Shown: positions 17,438-27,012, counted from the stretch's first letter. The stretch is 64,000 bases of DNA from Leuconostoc palmae (GCF_019656075.1 NZ_BPKZ01000004.1:106275-170274), one strand, 5' to 3'. The notes: generated by a model not told the origin, from the sequence alone. A program made the numbers and translations.

Positions 17438-20001
17438 ATAAAATCAAAAAAATTTTGTCACATTTAATTGTGCCAGCTGTAACCATTATCTTAATTAGTC
17501 AGTTAGTATTTATGACTAGAGAAATTACATGGGATATGATTCTAGAAACAATTGGGAACATCGCTTGGTGGCAGACCTCTCTGCTAATTGTTTTTGGATT
17601 TATGGCTATTGTACCTTCAATATTAAATGATTTCATACTGGCTCGGTGGCAAGAATATAAAATCAGTACTATTGAGTTAATACAGCGTTCTTGGCAAATC
17701 AATGTTTTTAATATTAATGCTGGATTTATTGGATTTGTGAGCATATTACTACGTAGAGTGTTCTTTTTCGATCAAGAAAAAAATAATCGAATCAAAACAT
17801 TTGTACAAATGTATGTTATTGGTTTACTTGGATTATTAATCGCTAGCACGCTAGTTGGTATTGTTTGTTTTTTCGATATTGTGAAAGGGTTTGAAGATGA
17901 CATTATTTGGTTTGTTGCAATTGTGATTCTTGCCCTAATTATATTTAGTATTTTACTCATTCCAAGAATCAACTTTTGGCAAGGTATGCGAGGTAGTGTG
18001 CTTAAAAAATTAGCTGGTGTATCGCTATTATCTTTTGTCATTCAAGCAATATTATTCATTACTATTGGATTGACTGTTGGGATTGATATAGATATCCCTG
18101 ATATGGGCATTATTTTTACAATTGCTAGCGTTATTGCATTAATTACAATGACCCCTGGAACATGGGGATCATTTGATGTAGCAGTTTTAATTATTATGTC
18201 TGATATTGCAGTCGGACAAGATAAAGTTGTTGTTTGGTTAATATTGTATCGTCTGGTTTACAATATTATACCGTTATTATCAGCACTGATATTATTTGGA
18301 TACCGTTTATCAAAGCAAATTAATGAAACTTATCGAGGGGTACCACACTATGTTGCGGGGGTTATCACTCATAAATTAACTACGGTAGCATTGTATATGA
18401 CAGGTATTTTACTAGTATTATCAGGCACTATGCCAACGGTTGTAACACGTGTTGTTGTATTAAACAGTTTTAGATCTTGGCCAATTACGCATGCACTGGC
18501 TAATCAGTTACCTAATATTTTACTAGGTTTCCTATTATTAATTAGTGCTAGAGGAGTAGCTAACTGCGTTAAACGAGCTTATGATTCCACAATAGCATTA
18601 TTAATGCTCATTATCATTTATGCGTTATTTGAATATCGTCACATTATACCAATGGTTTTTGTCAGTATTTTGCTAATTTTGTTTATTACTACGAAAAGAA
18701 CATTATATCGTGAACAATTTATTTATGCTTGGGAAGAACAAGTTATTGACGGTATTATATGGGGAGCGCTAATTATTAGTTACCTGTTATTGGGAGTTAT
18801 GAATGCGCCACTTATTAAACGCCATTTTAACCATTTTTATGAAACCAGTATGCTTCCTTCCATTCATTGGTGGATTATTGGTGTTGTTATTATAAGTGTG
18901 GTTTCATTGTTTAGCTTGATCTTATCAAAGTATCTTCGTGCACGGCAAAAAAAACTTGGGGAGCTTTTTGATGAAAAACGATTACAAAATTTGTTAACAG
19001 TTGGTGACACACATTATACAAATCTAGCTTTTTTGGGAGATAAAAGATTTTATTATTTCCAAGTTAATCAAGAAGACAAAGTAGGATTACAATTTAGAAT
19101 AGTGAATAACAAGGCTATGGTTATGGGAGATCCGTTCGGAGATGTAGGCTATTTTTCAGAAGCAATGCAAGAATTTGTAGAAGAAGCAGACAAATTGAAT
19201 TTCATACCGGTATTTTATGAAGTGAGTGAAAAAATTGCCATGCTAGCTCATGAATTCGGATATGATTTCTTTAAATTAGGGGAAGAAGCACAAGTCATTT
19301 TGGCCGAATTTTCAACTGCAGGCAAAAAAATGCAAAATGTTCGATCTGTCATTAACCAGTCAACGAGAGCAGGATTTTCTTTCAAAGTTTTGCAACCACC
19401 GTTCAATACCAATGTCATGAAACAGCTTAGTGATATTAGCCGTGAATGGCTTAATGGTCGAGAAGAAAAAGGCTACTCGTTGGGATTTTTTGATGAAAAT
19501 TACATTCAACGATACCCTATCGCTATTTTATCAAAAGATGATCAAATTGAAGCTTATGCAACATTGGTAACATCTCATACGGAAAATCAAATGGCAGTTG
19601 ATTTAATGCGATTTACTAAAAAAGCACCGAGCGGTGTAATGGACGTTTTATTCGTCAATACAATTAATTATGCTAAATCACTCGGTTTAGAAACATTAAA
19701 TTTAGGCATGTCTCCACTGGCAAATGTTGGTCTTCATCGACAAAGTTTTGGGAGAGAAAAACTGGCAAATTTGGTATATCAATTTGGATCACGGGTTTAT
19801 TCATTTGAAGGGTTACACCATTATAAAAATAAATTTACAAAAAACTGGGTGCCAATGTATATCGCCTACTCAAGAAAATCTTGGATTATTATGGTTATGA
19901 TAGGATTATTAAAGATAGACAACAAAGGTGTTAATCATGCGCCTGAAGTTAAATTCCTGTATGATAAAGATAATGAAATTACTAAAGGAGAGGAGATATA
20001 A
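17434..20001 (+). CDS. mprF: Phosphatidylglycerol lysyltransferase/flippase MprF
   Basis: MprF adds an amino acid (usually Lys) from aminoacyl-tRNA to phosphatidylglycerol and moves the product to the outer leaflet, lowering negative surface charge and protecting against cationic peptides. The N-terminal ~500 residues hold many membrane helices (flippase part, with TPGTWGSFDVAVL), and the C-terminal ~300 residues are the cytosolic DUF2156 synthase domain (GDPFGDVGYFSEAM, then LGMSPLANVG). Length 855 aa matches the two-domain family. The ATG overlaps the upstream hydrolase by 4 bp. Amino-acid specificity (Lys, Ala or Arg) cannot be told from sequence. Confidence 0.95.
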   Translation: MNKIKKILSHLIVPAVTIILISQLVFMTREITWDMILETIGNIAWWQTSLLIVFGFMAIVPSILNDFILARWQEYKISTIELIQRSWQINVFNINAGFIGFVSILLRRVFFFDQEKNNRIKTFVQMYVIGLLGLLIASTLVGIVCFFDIVKGFEDDIIWFVAIVILALIIFSILLIPRINFWQGMRGSVLKKLAGVSLLSFVIQAILFITIGLTVGIDIDIPDMGIIFTIASVIALITMTPGTWGSFDVAVLIIMSDIAVGQDKVVVWLILYRLVYNIIPLLSALILFGYRLSKQINETYRGVPHYVAGVITHKLTTVALYMTGILLVLSGTMPTVVTRVVVLNSFRSWPITHALANQLPNILLGFLLLISARGVANCVKRAYDSTIALLMLIIIYALFEYRHIIPMVFVSILLILFITTKRTLYREQFIYAWEEQVIDGIIWGALIISYLLLGVMNAPLIKRHFNHFYETSMLPSIHWWIIGVVIISVVSLFSLILSKYLRARQKKLGELFDEKRLQNLLTVGDTHYTNLAFLGDKRFYYFQVNQEDKVGLQFRIVNNKAMVMGDPFGDVGYFSEAMQEFVEEADKLNFIPVFYEVSEKIAMLAHEFGYDFFKLGEEAQVILAEFSTAGKKMQNVRSVINQSTRAGFSFKVLQPPFNTNVMKQLSDISREWLNGREEKGYSLGFFDENYIQRYPIAILSKDDQIEAYATLVTSHTENQMAVDLMRFTKKAPSGVMDVLFVNTINYAKSLGLETLNLGMSPLANVGLHRQSFGREKLANLVYQFGSRVYSFEGLHHYKNKFTKNWVPMYIAYSRKSWIIMVMIGLLKIDNKGVNHAPEVKFLYDKDNEITKGEEI

Positions 20002-20023
20002 CACATTAAATTAGTGTGTTATA
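19997..20023 (+). promoter_or_regulatory. Hairpin between the ribosome site and start codon of the HD gene
   Basis: TATAACACA (19997-20005) and TGTGTTATA (20015-20023) form a perfect 9-bp stem with a 9-nt loop. The strong site AAAGGAGAGGAG (19984-19995) lies on one side and ATG 20035 on the other, 39 nt apart in linear sequence but about 12 nt if the hairpin folds. The loop is AT-rich and no T tract follows, so a terminator is unlikely. Confidence 0.45.
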
Positions 20024-20034
20024 AAAATAATTAT

Positions 20035-20697
20035 ATGCCAATGCATGAGTTTTTTATGGGAATGAATCAATTAGAATTAATTAATCGTGCCCCAGGTTTT
20101 TTTAAATATCAACCACATAACGTAGCAGCGCATTCTTGGAAAGTAACGCAAATAGCTCAATTTTTAGCGGATGTTGAGGAACAAAACGGTGCGACTATTA
20201 ATTGGCAATCAGTTTATGAAAAAGCCTTGAATCATGACTACACAGAACGATTCATTGGCGACATTAAAACACCTGTTAAATATGCTACGTCGACCTTGCG
20301 CTCAATGTTAGCAGATGTTGAAGAGTCAATGACTGAAAATTTCATTAAAACAGAAATTCCAGTCCAATATCAGTCGGCATATACAAGGCGTCTTGGAGAG
20401 GGCAAAGATGATACCATCGAAGGCCAAATCCTATCTATTGCAGATAAGTTTGATTTAATGTACGAAGCGTATGGTGAATTAGAGAAGTTTAATCCTGAAC
20501 CTGTTTTCGTCAACATATTCCAAAGTAGCCTAGAAGCTTTAGCAGAGTTTAAACATATGGCAAGCGTTAAATATATTGCCACAGATATTTTACCTGATCT
20601 TTTCTTGGAAAGTTTTATTCATAAAGATCAATTATATGATCTGGCAAAGAGCTTATTACCTGATTTTTATGAATCTCAGTGTAAATCAAATCAATAG
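20035..20697 (+). CDS. HD-domain phosphohydrolase, YfbR (5'-deoxynucleotidase)-like
   Basis: The N-terminus HEFFMGMNQLELINRAPG, the HNVAAHSW segment and NHDYTERFIGDIKTP give the His and His-Asp metal ligands of the HD fold as arranged in YfbR-like nucleotidases; a later ADKFDLMYEAYGE supplies another Asp. YfbR dephosphorylates dNMPs; here substrate is inferred only. ATG 20035 (220 aa) fits homologue starts near MHEFFMG. The alternative GTG 20014 lies inside a hairpin. The only strong ribosome site is far upstream, beyond that hairpin. The next gene, a Nudix hydrolase, would also fit nucleotide clean-up. Confidence 0.85.
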   Translation: MPMHEFFMGMNQLELINRAPGFFKYQPHNVAAHSWKVTQIAQFLADVEEQNGATINWQSVYEKALNHDYTERFIGDIKTPVKYATSTLRSMLADVEESMTENFIKTEIPVQYQSAYTRRLGEGKDDTIEGQILSIADKFDLMYEAYGELEKFNPEPVFVNIFQSSLEALAEFKHMASVKYIATDILPDLFLESFIHKDQLYDLAKSLLPDFYESQCKSNQ

Positions 20698-20714
20698 AAG
20701 GGATTTAATCCATA

Positions 20715-21209
20715 ATGGCAAAAAATTACATTGCTCGCATGCGAGAAAAGGTTGGACATGAAGGGATGATCTTTGTCTCGGCGTTTGGTGTCTTGTGGAA
20801 TGAAGCACACGATGCGATTTTATTAGAAAAGCGTTGGGATTCAGATAAAGGATGGGGATTTCCTGGTGGCTATCTTGAATATGGTGATTCGCCTATGCAG
20901 GCTGTGATTAGAGAATTTAAGGAAGAAACAGGATTAGATGTGAAAGTTGAACGTATGTTGAGTTTAACAACACATTTAACGGGAAAAAATAGTTGGGGTG
21001 ATGCACAAGAAACGATTGGTGTCGGTTTTGAGGTATCAAAGATAGGTGGTGAATTACAAAAAGACGGAACCGAAACTTTAGATTTAGCTTTTGTTCCGAT
21101 AAATCCCGAACCAACCATGTTTGTCCCACAGGCTCAAGATACGTTGCATCGTATTTTAACTGAAAATGAACAAAGTCAACAGCCATGGTTCAGAGAAACA
21201 AGACAATAA
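20715..21209 (+). CDS. Nudix hydrolase
   Basis: A 164-aa Nudix protein that would cleave a nucleoside diphosphate linked to another group. The Nudix box is GGYLEYGDSPMQAV then REFKEETGL (about residues 52-75). The first acidic residue of the GX5E consensus is Asp instead of Glu, while REFKEE is intact, so metal binding is plausible. An AAGGGA site precedes ATG 20715, 17 bp after the HD gene; the two are probably one transcript. Substrate is unknown. Confidence 0.9.
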   Translation: MAKNYIARMREKVGHEGMIFVSAFGVLWNEAHDAILLEKRWDSDKGWGFPGGYLEYGDSPMQAVIREFKEETGLDVKVERMLSLTTHLTGKNSWGDAQETIGVGFEVSKIGGELQKDGTETLDLAFVPINPEPTMFVPQAQDTLHRILTENEQSQQPWFRETRQ

Positions 21210-21214
21210 ATAAT

Positions 21215-21242
21215 TTGTGTTATGATGATCTCACTTTATAAT
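21215..21242 (+). promoter_or_regulatory. Promoter of the MacB-like ABC gene
   Basis: TTGTGT (21215-21220), a 16-bp spacer and TATAAT (21237-21242) precede the TTG start by 30 bp. Confidence 0.6.
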
Positions 21243-21272
21243 ATGCGTATTCGAGAGGAAAGGTAAGTAACC

Positions 21273-23255
21273 TTGGCATTTTTAGAATTACAAAACATTA
21301 AAAAATCTTATTATTTAGGTAAGGAAGCATTTCCTGTTTTGAAAGGTATTGATTTATCATTTGAAAAAGGAGAATTTGTTTCAATTTTAGGTGAATCTGG
21401 TGGTGGAAAATCAACGTTGATGAATATCATCGGTGGCTTAGATCGTAATTTTGATGGTACGGTTTTAGTTGATGGTGATAAACTGGACCATACTCAGGAA
21501 AAAAAGTTAGATATTTATCGGCGAGAGACTGTTGGCTATATTTTTCAAAGTTTCAATTTAATAAATTATCAAACTAATCTGGAAAATGTCGAAACTAGTC
21601 TCAATATGACAGATTTGTCTAGCTCTGAACGTAAAAAGTATGCCGTTGAATTGCTTAATAAAGTAGGGCTAGGTGAACATGTTCATAAATATCCCTCTCA
21701 ACTTTCAGGCGGTCAAAAACAACGTGTTGCAATCGCCAGAGCTTTGGCTTCCAATCCCGATATTATGATTGCTGATGAACCAACGGGTGCCTTAGATTCA
21801 GTAAACACATCAGAAGTTTTAGAGCTACTTAAGCAAATTGCTGAAGAAGGCAAGTTAGTCATTGTTGTCACGCATTCGCAAGCAGTCGCTGACTATGGTA
21901 CACGTATTGTACATATGGCAGACGGTAAAATTGATGAGGAGAAGCAGTTAAAAGACAAATTTATTGTCCCTGAATCTCTCGATAAGTTTAAATCTAAACC
22001 ATTAAAACAATCATCAATTTGGAATATGGCTTTTGATCATTTAAAATATAAAAAATTACAAAATGCATTAATTATTCTTGGATCAGCAATTGGTGTATTT
22101 TCAGTTATTTTATTTTTAGGATTAGGAAATGGCATAAAAGCTTACATAGCTGATCAAGTAAACGATTTAGTCAATCCTAATTATCAAACAGTTGTTCGAA
22201 ACGTTACCAATGACACGAAGGCAAGCCCAGGACAACGTGTACAGGAAACAATGCGTGCAATGGCCACAGACTACAGCTCAACAACGATGAATGATTCGAT
22301 GCTTAAACGGTTATCTGAAGTTAAGGGTGTAGATAATGTTTATGCTGGTGGACGTTTCAACAATACCGTATTTACCTATGGTAATGTTAAGTCACAACCT
22401 TTCCAGTTACAGTCTTGGACACCACAATACTCTGAAAAAACCATTAAGAATGGACATCGCCCTGGAAATGGTGAAATTGTTATTGATAAGGACTTTGCAA
22501 AAAAAATACAGTCTAATTATTCTGACTTAATTGGCAAAACAATTTCATTTAGTTATGTTGCGTTTGATCAAAATAATAGACCAGTGCCTATTGTGACTTC
22601 AGCTAAAATAGCTGGTATTACAGATGGTGGACAGTCTGGTGCGCTGTTTATTCAAAACTGGTCAACAATACAAGGTGATTTGAAAAAGAGTGGTGCTGTT
22701 ACTGATGCTAATTATACTTCCGTCGAAATTAAAGACACTAAAGAAGTTAAAGCAACTATGAAACGTATTAATCAAGTTAAAAATAATGGGATGCAAGAAT
22801 TTGCTGGGGTCTCATTGGACGATATTCTTAGCACAATTAATACAATAACTAGCTTGGCCTCATATGTATTAGCAGCCATTGCGGGTATTTCATTGCTTGT
22901 ATCAGCCATCATGATTATTGTAACAACGTATATGTCTGTTTCAGAACGTACACGTGAAATCGGTGTACTCAGAGCCTTAGGTGCTCGTGCTAAAGATATT
23001 CGTGGGTTATTTACTAATGAGGCACTTTTAATTGGAATGATTTCAGCAGTTGTTGGGATTGTTTTAGCTTATGGTGCTCAAATCGCCATGAATTTAGCAT
23101 TGAAAAGTTTAATTCATTTTGATATTGTACGTGTCTCGATTGGGAATGTTATATTTGCGGTGGTTATTTCAATTATAATTGCCTTAGTTGCGAGCTTTGT
23201 TCCTTCACGGCGTGCAGCCAAGCTAAATACAATTGATGCGTTAGCAGCAGATTAA
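21273..23255 (+). CDS. MacB-like ABC transporter, ATPase fused to FtsX-type permease
   Basis: The first ~230 residues are an ABC ATPase: Walker A GESGGGKST (near residue 42), signature LSGGQKQR (near 145), Walker B IMIADEPTGALD, and switch His in VVTHSQ. A membrane segment near residue 270 (ALIILGSAIGVFSVIL), an extracytoplasmic domain of about 220 residues and three more helices near the C-terminus make the MacB/FtsX permease. Such proteins drive export or mechanotransmission rather than import. Start TTG 21273 has GAGAGGAAAGG upstream. Length 660 aa. No periplasmic-type partner or two-component system is adjacent; the substrate is unknown. Confidence 0.93.
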   Translation: MAFLELQNIKKSYYLGKEAFPVLKGIDLSFEKGEFVSILGESGGGKSTLMNIIGGLDRNFDGTVLVDGDKLDHTQEKKLDIYRRETVGYIFQSFNLINYQTNLENVETSLNMTDLSSSERKKYAVELLNKVGLGEHVHKYPSQLSGGQKQRVAIARALASNPDIMIADEPTGALDSVNTSEVLELLKQIAEEGKLVIVVTHSQAVADYGTRIVHMADGKIDEEKQLKDKFIVPESLDKFKSKPLKQSSIWNMAFDHLKYKKLQNALIILGSAIGVFSVILFLGLGNGIKAYIADQVNDLVNPNYQTVVRNVTNDTKASPGQRVQETMRAMATDYSSTTMNDSMLKRLSEVKGVDNVYAGGRFNNTVFTYGNVKSQPFQLQSWTPQYSEKTIKNGHRPGNGEIVIDKDFAKKIQSNYSDLIGKTISFSYVAFDQNNRPVPIVTSAKIAGITDGGQSGALFIQNWSTIQGDLKKSGAVTDANYTSVEIKDTKEVKATMKRINQVKNNGMQEFAGVSLDDILSTINTITSLASYVLAAIAGISLLVSAIMIIVTTYMSVSERTREIGVLRALGARAKDIRGLFTNEALLIGMISAVVGIVLAYGAQIAMNLALKSLIHFDIVRVSIGNVIFAVVISIIIALVASFVPSRRAAKLNTIDALAAD

Positions 23256-23257
23256 TG

Positions 23258-23284
23258 AAAAGTGCAGTTCTCTGCACTTTTTTT
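23258..23284 (+). terminator. Intrinsic terminator after the MacB-like gene
   Basis: AAAAGTGCAG (23258-23267) and CTGCACTTTT (23272-23281) form a 10-bp stem with a 4-nt loop and a T tract. Confidence 0.92.
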
Positions 23285-23292
23285 GTGTTATA

Positions 23293-23332
23293 GTTTACTT
23301 TATAAATCAGATGTCAGATTTATAAAGTAAAC
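23293..23332 (+). promoter_or_regulatory. Large palindrome, probable operator of the ABC exporter operon
   Basis: GTTTACTTTATAAATC (23293-23308) is repeated perfectly inverted as GATTTATAAAGTAAAC (23317-23332) around an 8-bp spacer. It lies 33 bp before the preferred start of the exporter and after the previous terminator, where the promoter must be. AT-rich arms without a T tract argue for a repressor or activator site, possibly MarR- or TetR-like. No regulator gene is adjacent. Confidence 0.6.
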
Positions 23333-23365
23333 ATTATGACATCAAAACACATGATAGAGGATATT

Positions 23366-25090
23366 ATGCAAATTTTAAAAGAGCAAGCTAAACCATATCG
23401 TAGAGACATATTCTTTTCTATTTTAGCCGTTGTTATTATGTCGGGGGCAGCACTTTGGCAACCCAAATTATTACAATATGTGATGACAGCAATTATTAAT
23501 AACGATAAAAACGATGTCACAATATATGGTGTTGAATTAATCTCATTAGCAATAATTGGGTTGATTGCTGGTGTGACTAATACAATTTTTGCTGCTAAGA
23601 TATCCCAAGGTATTGCGGCTGATCTGAGAGAACGTCAGTATAAAAAAATACAATCTTTTTCATTTGGAAATGTTGAACAGTTTTCAGCTGGAAATCTTGT
23701 CGTTAGAATGACTAATGATGTTAACCAAGTGCAACAATTGGTAATGACACTTTTGCAAACTTTGACACGGATACCTATCTTATTTATCGGCTCATTTATA
23801 CTAGCTATTTTAACTATACCTAGACTATGGTGGATTGTGGTCTTGATGATTGTTTTAATTGTATTATCATCTCAAATGATCTTTAAACGAATGGGTAAGT
23901 ATTTTGGTAGGATACAAAAGTTAATTGACAAAACAAATACTTTAGCTAAAGAGAACCTACAGGGTGTTCGTGTTGTGAAGTCATTTAATCAAGAAGACAA
24001 TGAAATTAAACGTTTTGTTGATAATTCTAATGATTTGACTGCAACGACAACAATGATTGGTTATTTATTTTCTACTCTAATCCCGATGTTTATGTTGATT
24101 TCTTATATTGGTATTGGAACGGCCATCTATTTTGTTGGTCAAGGAGTTGTTAATCACCCTAGTGATTTAGCTGCCATCACATCTTTTATTTCCTATTTAA
24201 TGCAGATTTTGTTTGCTTTCATGATTGGAGGATTGACCTCCACTTTTGCTTCAAGAGGTTTTATTTCAATTGGACGTATTAAAGAAGTTCTAGATACAAA
24301 AATTGATTTATCATATGATATTAATGCCGAAAAAACGGACTTAAAAGGCTCCATTTCATTTAAGAATGTTACTTTTAATTATCCAAACGATGATTTACCT
24401 TCTTTAAAAAATATTTCATTTGATATTGAGCCGGGAGAAATGATTGGTATTGTTGGTGCTACAGGATCCGGTAAATCAACTCTGGCACAATTGATTCCTA
24501 GATTGTATGATCCTTCTGAAGGCGAAGTATTTGTAAGCGGTATTAATCTTAAATCAATTAATGAAGATGCTCTTCGGGAAACTGTCTCTTATGTCTTACA
24601 AAAAAGTATTTTGTTTAGCGGACGTATCTCAGACAATATACGTCAGGGGAAAAAAGATGCAACACAAGAAGAAATTAGAAAGGCAGCAGATATTGCCCAA
24701 GCCACAGAATTTATTGAGCAATATGAAGATGGGTTTGAGCATATGGTTGAAGAAAGATCAGCTAATTTGTCAGGAGGACAAAAGCAGAGGCTATCAATAG
24801 CACGAGGGGTCGTTGGACGTCCTAAAATTTTAATATTAGATGATTCAACCTCGGCTCTTGATGCCAAGTCTGAAGTTAAAGTTCGAGAAGCAATTAATAA
24901 AGAACTAAAAGGGACAACGACAATTGTTATTGCTGAGAAAATTAGTTCTGTGATTCATGCTAATCGTATTTTGGTTTTAGATAAAGGTGAATTAGTTGGT
25001 ATTGGATCTCACCAAGAATTGTTACAAACATCGACAATTTATGCAGAAATTTACCAAACTCAAAAAGCAAAAGGGGATAAGGAAAGATGA
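23366..25090 (+). CDS. Heterodimeric ABC multidrug exporter, subunit with degenerate ATP site
   Basis: Six membrane helices (about residues 15-300) then an ABC ATPase domain: Walker A GATGSGKST, signature LSGGQKQR. Walker B ends LILDDSTSALD, so the catalytic Glu is Asp, and the switch region reads VIAEKIS where His is usual. These changes mark the non-consensus member of an LmrCD/BmrCD-type pair. ATG 23366 is preferred, with AGAGG 5 bp upstream; ATG 23336 would lie against the palindrome. Length 574 aa. It overlaps the partner by 4 bp. Substrates are probably hydrophobic drugs or lipids by family. Confidence 0.93.
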   Translation: MQILKEQAKPYRRDIFFSILAVVIMSGAALWQPKLLQYVMTAIINNDKNDVTIYGVELISLAIIGLIAGVTNTIFAAKISQGIAADLRERQYKKIQSFSFGNVEQFSAGNLVVRMTNDVNQVQQLVMTLLQTLTRIPILFIGSFILAILTIPRLWWIVVLMIVLIVLSSQMIFKRMGKYFGRIQKLIDKTNTLAKENLQGVRVVKSFNQEDNEIKRFVDNSNDLTATTTMIGYLFSTLIPMFMLISYIGIGTAIYFVGQGVVNHPSDLAAITSFISYLMQILFAFMIGGLTSTFASRGFISIGRIKEVLDTKIDLSYDINAEKTDLKGSISFKNVTFNYPNDDLPSLKNISFDIEPGEMIGIVGATGSGKSTLAQLIPRLYDPSEGEVFVSGINLKSINEDALRETVSYVLQKSILFSGRISDNIRQGKKDATQEEIRKAADIAQATEFIEQYEDGFEHMVEERSANLSGGQKQRLSIARGVVGRPKILILDDSTSALDAKSEVKVREAINKELKGTTTIVIAEKISSVIHANRILVLDKGELVGIGSHQELLQTSTIYAEIYQTQKAKGDKER

Positions 25091-26868
25091 GAGATTTAAC
25101 ACGGGCTTTCAATTATTTCTCCAGATATCTTAGACGTTACTGGTTAGGATTAAGTTTTACAGTTGCTATAACAGCAATATCTACTTTTTTTCAGGTACAA
25201 GCACCCATATATATGGGAAAGGCAATTACTGACCTATCGGTTTTTTTAGGACAATATTTTAATCCAAATACTCGTCCAATGGCTAGCAAAGAACCTTTTT
25301 ATCATGCATTAGAAGCTATGATGCTATTCTTTTTATTGACGGCAATCACAATGCTGATTTCTAGTTTCTTATCTTCCAGAATATCTGCTCAAACTTCTGG
25401 TCAAATGCGTATTGGATTATTTCGCAAGTTGCAAAAAATGACAATTAAATATTTTGATACACATAGAGATGGACAAATTTTATCTTTGTTCACGTCAGAT
25501 TTAGACAATATTTTCAACGCTATGAATCAAGCTATTTTTCAGTTAGTCTCACAATTAGCATTATTTATTGGCGTTATTTGGATGATGTTTAATCAGAATA
25601 TACATTTGGCATTGGTTACGATGGCATCAACCCCTTTTGCAATTGTCATAGCATGGTTTGTTATATCTCATGCTCGCTTTTTTATTAATTTACAGCAAGA
25701 TGCTATTGGAGAAATGAATGGTTATATTAATGAACAAGTTAATGGCGAAGCAATCATTATTACGCAAGGTTTACAAAAAAAATCGATAGTAGGCTTTCAG
25801 CCGTACAATGAAAAGGTGAGACAAGCAACGTTTAAGGGTCAAGTATACTCTGGTGTATTATTCCCACTAATGCAAGGTTTATCATTGCTTAATTTAGCTA
25901 TAGTCATTTTCTTTGGTTCTTGGCTTGTAGTAAATAATAGTCTAAGTGCCGGTACGGGACTTGGTTTGATTGTTGTTTTTGTCAATTATTCTCAACAGTA
26001 TTATCAACCCATTACTCAGGTTACCTCAATATATAATATGCTACAGTTAGCCATAACAGGTGCTAGAAGATTATCTGATGTACATGACCAAGGCGAAGAA
26101 ATGAGTCCTGAAAAAGGTATAAAATTAGATAAATTGAAAGATGGTGTGAAACTAGAAAATATTGATTTTGGATATAATAATCATCAATTGATACTTCATG
26201 ATGTCACTATTGATGTTAAAAAAGGCGAAATGGTTGCGCTTGTAGGTCCTACTGGATCAGGTAAAACAACAGTAATGAATTTGTTGAATCGTTTTTACGA
26301 TGTTGATTCTGGGACAGTCAAATTTGATGATACTGACGTACGTCAATTTGATTTAAAATCGTTGCGAAATAATGTAGGCATTGTGTTACAAGATGCTATC
26401 TTATTTAGTGGTACAGTAGCAGATAATATCAAATTTGGACAGCCAAATGCTAGTAATGATGCCATGATATCTGCAGCAAAACAAGCAAATATACATGACT
26501 TTATTATGAGTTTACCTGATAAATATGAGACCATGGTTAATGATGAAAGTTCAGTTTTCTCAACAGGACAAAAACAGTTGCTCTCTATAGCTAGGACTAT
26601 ATTGACTGATCCTGATTTCTTAATTCTTGATGAAGCAACTTCCAATGTTGATACAGTTACTGAATCTAGAATACAAGCTGCAATGGACAATGTGATTGCG
26701 GGACGGACAAGTTTTGTGATTGCACACCGTTTGAAAACTATTTTAGGTGCTGACAAAATAGTAGTATTGAAAAATGGACGTGTAATTGAACAAGGATCAC
26801 ACGATGCGTTAGTAAAAGAGAATGGATTCTATGCAGAGTTATACCACAATCAAATGGTATTTGAATAA
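25087..26868 (+). CDS. Heterodimeric ABC multidrug exporter, catalytically competent subunit
   Basis: The partner of the upstream ABC gene, 593 aa, with six membrane helices then an ATPase domain. Walker A is GPTGSGKTT, Walker B LILDEATSNVD has the catalytic Glu, and AHRLKTI has the switch His. Its own signature is altered to STGQ instead of SGGQ. In such heterodimers one composite site (this Walker A/B with the partner's intact signature) hydrolyses ATP, while the other is degenerate. The two sequences show exactly this complementary pattern. The ATG overlaps the upstream stop (ATGA), giving coupled 1:1 synthesis. A strong terminator follows. Confidence 0.94.
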   Translation: MRDLTRAFNYFSRYLRRYWLGLSFTVAITAISTFFQVQAPIYMGKAITDLSVFLGQYFNPNTRPMASKEPFYHALEAMMLFFLLTAITMLISSFLSSRISAQTSGQMRIGLFRKLQKMTIKYFDTHRDGQILSLFTSDLDNIFNAMNQAIFQLVSQLALFIGVIWMMFNQNIHLALVTMASTPFAIVIAWFVISHARFFINLQQDAIGEMNGYINEQVNGEAIIITQGLQKKSIVGFQPYNEKVRQATFKGQVYSGVLFPLMQGLSLLNLAIVIFFGSWLVVNNSLSAGTGLGLIVVFVNYSQQYYQPITQVTSIYNMLQLAITGARRLSDVHDQGEEMSPEKGIKLDKLKDGVKLENIDFGYNNHQLILHDVTIDVKKGEMVALVGPTGSGKTTVMNLLNRFYDVDSGTVKFDDTDVRQFDLKSLRNNVGIVLQDAILFSGTVADNIKFGQPNASNDAMISAAKQANIHDFIMSLPDKYETMVNDESSVFSTGQKQLLSIARTILTDPDFLILDEATSNVDTVTESRIQAAMDNVIAGRTSFVIAHRLKTILGADKIVVLKNGRVIEQGSHDALVKENGFYAELYHNQMVFE

Positions 26869-26899
26869 AAAGGTTCTCCCATTATGGGAGAACCTTTTT
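26867..26899 (+). terminator. Intrinsic terminator after the ABC exporter operon
   Basis: A 15-bp perfect stem, AAAAAGGTTCTCCCA with TGGGAGAACCTTTTT, has a 3-nt loop and starts in the stop codon. Confidence 0.95.
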
Positions 26900-26941
26900 A
26901 TTGTTTATATCGAGGCACAGATGAGGTGTTCAAACAATCTG

Positions 26942-26950
26942 TGATATAAT
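26942..26950 (+). promoter_or_regulatory. Extended -10 promoter of the glycolipid/LTA operon
   Basis: TGATATAAT is a perfect extended -10. The predicted start near 26957 leaves a ~55-nt leader before ATG 27013. No clear -35 is seen. Confidence 0.65.
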
Positions 26951-27012
26951 ACTAATATTGCCATTCCTTGGCGTATAAATTTTTAATGTCTATATAATTT
27001 TTGGAGGAGACA

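Noticed and set aside
26343..26756. 137-aa minus-strand frame inside the second ABC exporter gene
   Set aside because: It is antisense to conserved ATPase motifs, with no ribosome site or promoter; the + strand gene explains the sequence.
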